20,807 nt of DNA from an uncultured Eubacteriales bacterium (lineage in GTDB: Bacteria; Bacillota; Clostridia; Oscillospirales; Oscillospiraceae), in the NCBI GenBank assembly GCA_902477055.1, contig CABSFY010000036.1, positions 1-20,807 on the forward strand. The letters run 5' to 3'. Below the pieces are notes generated by a model. That model did not search any database. It was given only the letters and a program-made list of their open reading frames with translations, and was not told where the DNA came from. The translations under genes were made by a program, and so were the position numbers. How positions within the stretch are numbered: position 1 is the first letter of the stretch; each line of letters opens with the position of its first letter. Below are positions 16,081 to 20,807 of this stretch, piece by piece.

Positions 16081-16150
16081 ATTTTTTTGCGCGTTTCAAT
16101 CAAAATCGCGCATTGAAGCAAGAAAAACATCCTGTCGAGGACGCCCTGCC
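16081..16150 (-). promoter_or_regulatory. Structured 5' leader of the minus-strand operon
   Basis: Between the predicted start of transcription (about 16152) and the ATG lie two structures. The first, arms 16138-16143 and 16128-16133 (CGTCCT/AGGATG with one wobble, 4-nt loop), is followed by TTTTTCTT and so resembles a small terminator. The second region has interlaced pairs: TTCAAT with ATTGAA (16112-16117 / 16095-16100) and GCGCG with CGCGC (16107-16111 / 16089-16093), which cross and so compete or form a pseudoknot. Attenuation is possible but unproved. Confidence 0.35.
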
Positions 16151-16158
16151 TAGTAATA

Positions 16159-16186
16159 ATTATACATCCCCGACGGGCTTTGTCAA
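16159..16186 (-). promoter_or_regulatory. Near-consensus sigma-A promoter of the minus-strand operon
   Basis: On the minus strand TTGACA (16181-16186) and TATAAT (16159-16164) are both perfect matches, separated by 16 bases. Transcription should begin near 16152, about 92 bases ahead of the binding-protein ATG. No comparably good promoter was seen further into the operon. Confidence 0.85.
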
Positions 16187-16232
16187 GAATTTCTGCGCGT
16201 GTTTTCGCAAATAAGCTCGTATTTCTCGATAT

Positions 16233-16303
16233 TGCACAATTTTAATGCTTGAAATTTGACACGGTAGACAAAATGCACATAAATATCTATATGAAATTGT
16301 GCA
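16233..16303. promoter_or_regulatory. Spaced inverted repeat, candidate operator pair
   Basis: TGCACAATTT at 16233-16242 is repeated in inverted orientation as AAATTGTGCA at 16294-16303, 61 bp from centre to centre, close to six helical turns. A third TGCACA half-site lies between them at 16274-16279. The repeats flank a possible plus-strand promoter (16256-16285). This arrangement suits a regulator that binds two sites and loops the DNA; the DeoR protein is the obvious candidate. Confidence 0.4.
16256..16285 (+). promoter_or_regulatory. Possible upstream plus-strand promoter
   Basis: TTGACA at 16256-16261 is followed after 18 bases by TAAATA at 16280-16285. The -10 match is moderate. It would give a leader of about 230 bases for the BtpA-family gene and lies between the two arms of the spaced inverted repeat. 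Confidence 0.3.
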
Positions 16304-16359
16304 TTATGACGATACTGTGAATAAAGCGAAAAAAATCGCTCAAAAACACGTAATTATGG

Positions 16360-16389
16360 TTGACACAGCCCTCCAATCTATGGTAGATT
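16360..16389 (+). promoter_or_regulatory. Promoter of the plus-strand operon
   Basis: TTGACA at 16360-16365 and TAGATT at 16384-16389 are spaced by 18 bases. Transcription would begin near 16396, leaving a leader of about 127 bases before the BtpA-family ATG. Confidence 0.6.
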
Positions 16390-16395
16390 AAAGAC

Positions 16396-16522
16396 AATGT
16401 GAGGGCGCAACCTGCTCTCGCGACCGTCGGGGCTCCCCGCTTGCTGTGCCGGAGCGTCCCGACCCTGCCGGCGTTTTTGGAGGGGGCGGTCATAATACCT
16501 ATTATGAGGAGGAACATCGAAA
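16396..16522 (+). promoter_or_regulatory. GC-rich structured leader of the plus-strand operon
   Basis: The leader can fold into a helix of GTCGGG-GCTCC (16426-16436) with GGAGC-(GT bulge)-CCCGAC (16451-16463). An outer pairing GACCG (16422-16426) with CGGTC (16487-16491) could enclose it. A competing stem GCCGG (16448-16452) with CCGGC (16468-16472) is followed by GTTTTT (16473-16478), like a weak terminator. No known riboswitch consensus was recognised. Confidence 0.4.
16490..16507 (+). promoter_or_regulatory. Perfect palindrome abutting the ribosome binding site
   Basis: TCATAATA-CC-TATTATGA is an 8-bp perfect inverted repeat with a 2-bp centre. Its right arm ends on the first base of AGGAGG (16507-16512), the ribosome site of the BtpA-family gene. 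It could be a protein operator; as RNA the 2-nt loop is tight and the AT-only stem weak. Confidence 0.5.
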
Positions 16523-17323
16523 ATGCAATGGATCAAGGATACATTTAATACAAGGAAGCCCATTATTGCTATGTGCCACGTTCGCGCATTGCCCGGCGAC
16601 CCCTATTTCAGCGGTGATATGGAGCAGGTCGTGGATCAGGCGCGTGCAGAGTTCCTTGCGCTGCAGGAGGGCGGCGTAGATGCGGTTATGTTCTCCAACG
16701 AATTCAGCCTCCCCTATCTGACGAAGATGGAGCCTGTCACAACTGCCTGCATGGCACGTATCATCGGCGAGCTGAAGAGCGAGATTAAAATTCCCTTCGG
16801 TGTGAATATGCTGTGGGATCCGTATGCTTCCCTGGATCTGGCTGCCGCGACCGGAGCAAAATTCATTCGTGAGATCATGTCCGGCGTGTACGCCTCCGAC
16901 TTCGGCCTGTGGAACACCAATCCCGGCGAGGTCGTCCGCCATCAGATGCGCCTCGGGCTGAAGGATGTAAAGCTGCTGTGGAATATTGTTCCCGAGGCTG
17001 CCAAGTACCTCGCCGACCGCGATATTGAACAGATCGCAAAAACGACCGTGTTCAATAACCGTCCCGACGTGCTCTGCGTCTCCGGCATCACCGCCGGCGC
17101 CGCTACCGATACCGATATTCTGTCGCGCGTGAAGCGCGTTGTTCCCGAGACGGCGGTTTTTGCCAACACGGGCTGCAAGGTCAATACAATTGAAAAGATC
17201 CTGTCGATCGCGGACGGCGCGGTCGTCGGTACGACCTTCAAAAAAGACGGCCTGTTTGATAACCATGTCGAGCTTGACCGCGTCAAGGAGTTCATGGACA
17301 AGGTTCACAGCATCCGAGCTTGA
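16523..17323 (+). CDS. BtpA/SgcQ-family TIM-barrel protein
   Basis: A 266-residue soluble protein matching the BtpA family: AMCHVRALPGDP (16-27), VDAVMFSNEF, PFGVNMLWDPYASL, AKFIREIMSGVYASDFG, VSGITAGAATD and VFANTGCKVNT. The family is named after a cyanobacterial photosystem I biogenesis factor, but most members, including SgcQ, sit in sugar-catabolism loci of non-photosynthetic bacteria; their reaction is not established. AGGAGG (16507-16512) lies 10 bases before the ATG. It is the first gene of the plus-strand operon diverging from the importer operon. The barrel with a glycine-rich C-terminal phosphate-type loop (IADGAVVGTTFK) suggests a phosphosugar ligand. Confidence 0.9.
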   Translation: MQWIKDTFNTRKPIIAMCHVRALPGDPYFSGDMEQVVDQARAEFLALQEGGVDAVMFSNEFSLPYLTKMEPVTTACMARIIGELKSEIKIPFGVNMLWDPYASLDLAAATGAKFIREIMSGVYASDFGLWNTNPGEVVRHQMRLGLKDVKLLWNIVPEAAKYLADRDIEQIAKTTVFNNRPDVLCVSGITAGAATDTDILSRVKRVVPETAVFANTGCKVNTIEKILSIADGAVVGTTFKKDGLFDNHVELDRVKEFMDKVHSIRA

Positions 17324-17346
17324 TTGTTTCTCCTCCCCTTTCCGTT

Positions 17347-17381
17347 GAATACCCGCTTCCGATTTTCGGAATCGGGTATTC
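17347..17381 (+). terminator. Long hairpin between the BtpA and oxidoreductase genes
   Basis: Outer arms GAATACCCG/CGGGTATTC (17347-17355, 17373-17381) and inner arms TTCCGA/TCGGAA (17357-17362, 17366-17371) stack with a single mismatch and a 3-nt loop. Only TTT follows, so it is a poor intrinsic terminator and more likely a partial stop, processing site or stabiliser in the 103-bp gap. Confidence 0.5.
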
Positions 17382-17426
17382 TTTGAAAGAAGTCCAATAT
17401 TCGCGAGCGCAAAAGGAGTCTTCAAA

Positions 17427-18443
17427 ATGAAAAAATATAACATCGCACTGATCGGCTGCGGTATGATCTCCAAAAGCCATTTTGACGCAATCGCTGCATT
17501 GGAAAATGCCGAGCTGAAGGCGATTGCCGAGGTGCTTCCGCAAAGAGCGGAGACTGTCGGCAGAGAGCATCGCTGCGCATGGTATACCGATGCCCGCACC
17601 ATGCTGGAAAACGAGCCGGATATTGATGTCTGCCTGATTTGCCTTCCCACTTATCTGCACGCAGAGCACATCGCGCTGTGCGCCTCTTACGGCAAGGCAG
17701 TGCTGTGCGAAAAGCCGTTTACGCTGACCGTGGAGGATGCGGAGCTTGCCGCGCGCACGATCAAGGAAACCGGTATTCCGTACATGACCGCGCAGGTCGT
17801 TCGTTTTTGGACCGGCTACACCAAAATTAAAGAAATGCTGGACAACGGCGAATTCGGCGAGCTTTATCTGTCGTACTTTTCCCGCTGCTCCGAGCGGCAG
17901 TACTGGGGGAATGACTGGCTGTTCGACCCGAAGCGCGGCGGCGGTGCCATGTTTGACATGATGGTGCATGACGTCGATTACATGAACTATCTGTTCGGTC
18001 CCGCCAAGCAGGTCTATACCTTGGCTGCCAAGGATGAGACCGGCTGCTATGACAACGTTTTTGCGAGCATTACTTTTGAAAACGGTCACAAGGCCATAGC
18101 GGAGACTGCCTTCAATATGCACACCGGCTACCCCTTCACCATGTATGCAAAGATCATGGGCTCAAGGGCTGCGGCAGAGCTGACTTACCGCGCGGGCTAC
18201 GACATCAATCAACGCGACGGTGCGCTTGCCGAGCTGAAAATTTTCCGAGAGGGACAGCCTGCCGAGACCATTTCGCTGGAGCAGTACGACGCGTATCGCG
18301 CGGAGATCGCCTACTTCCTCGAGTGCCTTGATCGGGGCACAAAGCCTGCCGTTGTCACCATTGAGGACAGTATTGAGGTCATTCGTACGGTAAACGCCAT
18401 TCGCCGCTCCGCCGATACCGGCAGCATTGTCGAGCTTCGGTGA
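17427..18443 (+). CDS. Gfo/Idh/MocA-family NAD(P)-dependent oxidoreductase
   Basis: A 338-residue cytoplasmic enzyme. The N-terminal Rossmann fold begins IALIGCGMISKSH (6-18) with the GxGxxS loop; CEKPF (94-98) holds the catalytic-type lysine. The second domain carries GGGAMFDMMVHDVDYMNYLFG, with D177 and H181 in the usual active-site places. Family members oxidise or reduce sugars, inositols and sugar acids with NAD(P). AAAAGGAG precedes the ATG. It overlaps the next gene by one base and so is translationally coupled to a HAD phosphatase. It could supply or remove a keto group in the pathway; the substrate is unknown. Confidence 0.93.
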   Translation: MKKYNIALIGCGMISKSHFDAIAALENAELKAIAEVLPQRAETVGREHRCAWYTDARTMLENEPDIDVCLICLPTYLHAEHIALCASYGKAVLCEKPFTLTVEDAELAARTIKETGIPYMTAQVVRFWTGYTKIKEMLDNGEFGELYLSYFSRCSERQYWGNDWLFDPKRGGGAMFDMMVHDVDYMNYLFGPAKQVYTLAAKDETGCYDNVFASITFENGHKAIAETAFNMHTGYPFTMYAKIMGSRAAAELTYRAGYDINQRDGALAELKIFREGQPAETISLEQYDAYRAEIAYFLECLDRGTKPAVVTIEDSIEVIRTVNAIRRSADTGSIVELR

Positions 18444-19231
18444 TGAAACCCGTCTTTCTGACCGATATTGACGGCACATTGGTGCGTCGGGACGTTCCGC
18501 TGCCCGACACGGTCGTGGCTGCGGCACACGATTATACGGCGCGGGGAGGGCTGCTTGCGGTCTGCACCGGTCGCTCTGTCGTTGCCGCACGGGAGATCGC
18601 ACAGCGGCTCGGCGTGAATCTTCCCTGTATTCTCTACGGCGGCGCATCGCTCTATGATTTTCAAGCCGAGCGGCACATTTACCTCCATCCGTTCCGTTGG
18701 GATATTCTCGGCGGCGTCGCCCGCGTTTTGGAGCGCCATCCGCAAATCAGCATGCAGGTTTTCACCGCGGAAAACATCTATGTGCTGCGGCGCAATGCAA
18801 GACTGAACGCACGCGGCGTAAAGGAAGAAAACCTCGGAGCACTGCGGCATCTCTCGGAGGTATGCGGTGATGTTATCAAGCTGGTAATGTGCTGCGACGA
18901 CCCGCAGGAGCTTTCGGATTGCCGGGCATATTTCCCGCCGAGGTATTGCGATTTTGCGTTTGCGAGTCGGAATTTTGCGGACGTGGTCGCCGCCGGCAGC
19001 AGTAAGGTCGATGCGATGCGTGCGCTCTCTGCCGCGATCGGTATCCCCTTGGAACGCTTCTGCGCTGCCGGCGATGCCCCGAGCGATTTGCCGATGCTGC
19101 GTCTTGCCGGGATCTCGTTTGCTCCGGGGAATGCGGCCGAGGAGGTCCGGAGCGCCGTCGATCATATCGTGCCCGACGTAAGCTGCGGCGGCATGGCGGA
19201 GGCGTTTGCCGTTGCTGCCGATAAAATTTGA
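18443..19231 (+). CDS. Cof-type HAD phosphatase
   Basis: The start is taken at the ATG at 18443, whose first base is the last base of the oxidoreductase stop (TGATG); a GTG one codon upstream is possible. The 262-residue product has the nucleophile motif TDIDGT (D8, D10), motif II VCTGRS, a C2-type cap at about 85-185, and motif IV AAGDAPSDLPMLRLAG preceded by the SSKVDAMRAL lysine. Such enzymes dephosphorylate sugar phosphates or cofactors. Tight coupling with the oxidoreductase suggests consecutive or protective steps. It is a different HAD subclass from the one at 12952-13599, so the locus holds two unrelated phosphatases. Confidence 0.9.
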   Translation: MKPVFLTDIDGTLVRRDVPLPDTVVAAAHDYTARGGLLAVCTGRSVVAAREIAQRLGVNLPCILYGGASLYDFQAERHIYLHPFRWDILGGVARVLERHPQISMQVFTAENIYVLRRNARLNARGVKEENLGALRHLSEVCGDVIKLVMCCDDPQELSDCRAYFPPRYCDFAFASRNFADVVAAGSSKVDAMRALSAAIGIPLERFCAAGDAPSDLPMLRLAGISFAPGNAAEEVRSAVDHIVPDVSCGGMAEAFAVAADKI

Positions 19232-19257
19232 CGAATTATCCGAAAGGAGCAATCACC

Positions 19258-19914
19258 ATGAAAAACATCCTCTGCTACGGCGATTCCAACACCTGGGGCT
19301 ATGATTACACGACCTATGACCCGGCACTCGGCTCCGGACGGCGCATGGCTTTTGACGAACGCTGGCCCGGTCGTGTGCAGCTCGCGCTGGGGAGCGAGTA
19401 CCGCATTATTGAAGATGCGCTCAACGCCCGCACCAATTTGCAGGACGACCCATATTTTCCGCACCGCCACGGGCTGCACAGCCTCGAGGTCGCCCTCGAC
19501 GCACAGGCGCCGTTGGATCTGGTCATTATTCAGATGGGCGTAAACGAGCTGAAGCATATGTTCAACCTGACTGCCGGTATGATCGCATTCGGCGTGGAAA
19601 AGCTGGTCGCAGCGGCACAGCAATCGTATTACGGCTATCCTGTGCCGAAGGTTCTTTTGATCGCGCCGGCACCGGTGCGGAAGGACATTGCGGATATGAT
19701 CTTCGGCTTCAGCTACGGTCCGCTGGCGTACGAAAAGAGCGTACAGTTGGGCGGCCTGTACCAGGAGATCGCGCAGCGGTACGGCTGCGGCTTCCTTGAC
19801 TGCGCAGCCTTGGATTTTGAGATCAATTCGCTCGACGGGCTGCACTATTCCAAGCAAGACCATGCAAAGCTGGCGGATGCCGTCGTTCTGAAAATCAAGG
19901 AGATGCTGGGCTGA
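19258..19914 (+). CDS. SGNH/GDSL-family hydrolase (arylesterase-like)
   Basis: The start at 19258 (MKNILCYGDS) has GAAAGGAGC 7 bases upstream and gives 218 residues, usual for single-domain SGNH esterases. Block I is CYGDSNTWGYD, with nucleophile S10. Block III is QMGVNELK, where GVNE replaces the common GTND but keeps the asparagine. Block V is LDGLHYSKQDH, with the Asp/His pair in D-x-x-H. There is no signal peptide, so it acts in the cytoplasm. It lies 26 bp after the HAD stop and is the last gene of the operon. It may remove acyl esters (for example acetyl groups) from an imported compound. Confidence 0.9.
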   Translation: MKNILCYGDSNTWGYDYTTYDPALGSGRRMAFDERWPGRVQLALGSEYRIIEDALNARTNLQDDPYFPHRHGLHSLEVALDAQAPLDLVIIQMGVNELKHMFNLTAGMIAFGVEKLVAAAQQSYYGYPVPKVLLIAPAPVRKDIADMIFGFSYGPLAYEKSVQLGGLYQEIAQRYGCGFLDCAALDFEINSLDGLHYSKQDHAKLADAVVLKIKEMLG

Positions 19915-20026
19915 TTGCATACGCAATGCAAAAGAATATTCGAGACCGATATCCGATCGAAATTTATTCGCCTTCATCGGATATTAGCCTCGGAGTTTTT
20001 GCTCAGCGGCACAAGCTGCCGCAGAA
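19915..20026. other. Intergenic stretch with small inverted repeats
   Basis: No gene seen. It holds three modest inverted repeats: TTGCAT/ATGCAA (19915-19920, 19926-19931), ATATCCGAT/ATCGGATAT (19949-19957, 19976-19984, 18-nt loop), and GCGGCA/TGCCGC near 20006-20022. None has a T tract, so none is a clear terminator. Confidence 0.4.
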
Positions 20027-20073
20027 GCCTCCGTGCGCCGAACGGCGCACGGAGGCTTTGCCTTATTTTTTGT
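20027..20073 (+). terminator. Strong intrinsic terminator of the plus-strand operon
   Basis: Arms 20027-20039 and 20044-20056 (GCCTCCGTGCGCC and complement) form a perfect 13-bp stem with the tetraloop GAAC. TTTGCCTTATTTTTT follows on the plus strand, which makes it the terminator for the BtpA-to-SGNH operon. It also separates that operon from the convergent DHFR remnant. Confidence 0.88.
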
Positions 20074-20086
20074 GAGCCGGTTGTCC

Positions 20087-20112
20087 GAAAAGCTGCCCGC
20101 CGGCAGCTTTTC
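20087..20112 (-). terminator. Hairpin downstream of the DHFR remnant
   Basis: Arms GAAAAGCTGCC (20087-20097) and GGCAGCTTTTC (20102-20112) pair perfectly over 11 bp with a 4-nt loop. On the minus strand it comes 68 bases after the DHFR stop, and the T run is part of the arm. It is probably the old terminator of that gene. Confidence 0.55.
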
Positions 20113-20180
20113 CTCAGAAAATCGTTCCGTGCTTGCCGACTGTGCGGCAAAATCGGGCAACACCCTCGGCAAGGTTGCAG

Positions 20181-20588
20181 TCATGGAGAGAGCATGATGG
20201 GGTGATTTACATAATCTATATACTGAAAGCGCATTCCGTTTTCCTCCAGCACCTCCGCGCGGGCGTCCTCCGCCCAGTCGGGAAGGCGGTCAAGGCCGGG
20301 GAAAAAGCGGTCGGCAGGCAGAACCGCAAGCGTGCGGGTCAGGCAGACGCGCTCACAGTAGGGCAGCAGCGCCTCATAGACGCTCGCGCCGCCAATCACA
20401 GCGACATCCTCCGTGCTTTTCGGCAGGGCAACCAGCAGAGACGGCAGCTCGCGGAAGCACTCCGCGCCCTCGACCTGAAACGACGGATCGCGGGAAAGCA
20501 CCAGATTGCGGCGGTTTTTCAGCGGCTTGGCGGACGGGAAGGTTTCAAGCGTCTTTCTCCTGAGAATGGCGGTCTTTCCCTGGGTTCT
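20181..20588 (-). pseudogene. folA: Dihydrofolate reductase, 5'-truncated remnant
   Basis: The open frame from 20588 to the stop at 20181 has about 135 codons and matches the C-terminal two thirds of DHFR: QGKTAILRRKTLETFPSAK, PLKNRRNLVLSRDPSF, then VAVIGGASVYEALLPYCERV and FFPGLDRLPDWAEDAR. The first 45 or so residues are missing, including the substrate-binding acidic residue and the first strand of the folate site. The frame is closed upstream by TAA at 20589-20591. The family LGRKT motif here reads LRRKT. A GTG at 20501 could start only a fragment of about 106 residues. It overlaps the truncated ParA in another frame, so the gene cannot be functional as given. Confidence 0.85.
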
Positions 20589-20748
20589 TTATGCCGAGGC
20601 TCACCATTAAGTTGCCCTGCGGATCAGCATCTACCAGCAGGACCCGTTTCCCGGAGCTTGCAAGTCCCACGCCGAGATTGACTGCGGTCGTCGTTTTGCC
20701 GACGCCGCCCTTCTGATTTGTGATGGCGATCACCTTACAGTTTTCCAT
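20545..20748 (-). pseudogene. ParA/Soj-type ATPase, 3'-truncated
   Basis: The start at 20748 (MENCKVIAIT) has AAGGAGG upstream. The first 56 or so residues are typical ParA: KGGVGKTTT (deviant Walker A, 13-21), LLVDADPQGNL (37-47) and SLGIKNP (50-56). The next 11 residues (GKDRHSQEKDA) do not resemble ParA and come from reading DHFR sequence in the wrong frame before a stop at 20545. Full-length ParA is about 250 residues, so most of the ATPase is missing. ParA of this kind acts in chromosome, plasmid or conjugative-element partitioning; the rest of its operon would lie right of the window. Confidence 0.85.
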
Positions 20749-20807
20749 GGGGTTTTCCTCCTTTCTCTTTATTTGAATCATTTCTGATCCACGAAAGCCT
20801 CAAAATA

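Noticed and set aside
16087..16103. Possible CcpA catabolite (cre) site near TTGAAACGCGC on the minus strand
   Set aside because: The central CG is out of register with the cre consensus by one base, and the sequence is better explained as an arm of the leader pairings.
16396..16522. Known riboswitch class (TPP, M-box and others) in the plus-strand leader
   Set aside because: No conserved core motif of a class I know could be matched by eye; only generic structure is supported.
16502..17650. Long minus-strand open frame opposite the BtpA gene
   Set aside because: The plus-strand frame matches the BtpA family with a strong ribosome site; the minus-strand frame has no domain features.
19949..19984. 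Inverted repeat as an attachment or insertion-element end
   Set aside because: No integrase, transposase or matching direct repeat is seen nearby in the window.
20499..20501. GTG at 20501 as a real start of a short DHFR
   Set aside because: Clear DHFR homology continues upstream of it to about 20581, and the product would lack a large part of the active site.
20133..20681. Plus-strand open frame opposite the DHFR remnant
   Set aside because: The minus strand carries clear DHFR and ParA sequence; the plus-strand translation is low-complexity antisense.
1..20807. CRISPR arrays, tRNA or rRNA genes
   Set aside because: No repeated spacer pattern, cloverleaf or rRNA-like sequence was noticed on either strand; this was by eye only.

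Overview
The window looks like chromosomal DNA from an anaerobic gut-type Firmicute, probably class Clostridia. It is fairly GC-rich. Almost every gene has a strong AGGAGG-type ribosome binding site, the exported proteins are lipobox lipoproteins, and the fold families are typical of Oscillospirales-like genomes. This taxonomy is an inference from style, not from a marker gene.

Layout. Positions 1-156 hold two hairpins, read as terminators of a plus-strand gene off the left edge. From 16059 down to 157, sixteen genes run on the minus strand from one near-consensus promoter (16159-16186). In transcription order they are: a NitT/TauT-type substrate-binding lipoprotein; an intercistronic hairpin; a SurA/PrsA-like lipoprotein; a HAD phosphatase; an M42 aminopeptidase; an FGGY sugar kinase; a DeoR regulator; a sugar isomerase/epimerase; a class II aldolase; ABC ATPase 2, permease 2, ATPase 1 and permease 1; an M20 peptidase/deacylase; a small membrane-anchored protein; a TIM-barrel protein; a two-armed hairpin; a cupin; and a second FGGY kinase. 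Diverging on the plus strand (16523-19914) are a BtpA-family protein, a Gfo/Idh/MocA oxidoreductase, a Cof-type HAD phosphatase and an SGNH hydrolase, closed by a strong terminator at 20027. The 463-bp divergent intergenic region carries promoters, a spaced inverted repeat and structured leaders on both sides.

How it may work. The gene set reads as one uptake-and-catabolism locus. A small-molecule importer brings in a substrate. Hydrolases (M20, M42, SGNH) could trim amide or ester groups. An oxidoreductase and an isomerase/epimerase could make a ketose, an FGGY kinase phosphorylate it, and the class II aldolase split the ketose phosphate. DeoR is the likely local regulator. The substrate cannot be named from sequence. 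The most unusual molecular feature is that ATPase 2 has lost both the catalytic glutamate (Q169) and the H-loop histidine (N202), while ATPase 1 keeps both. That is the signature of an asymmetric ABC pair, here in an importer family usually served by one ATPase.

The right end (20181-20748) is a different region. A ParA-type ATPase is cut off after about 56 residues and runs, in another frame, into a DHFR lacking its N-terminal part. This is either a deletion or recombination scar or an assembly chimera.
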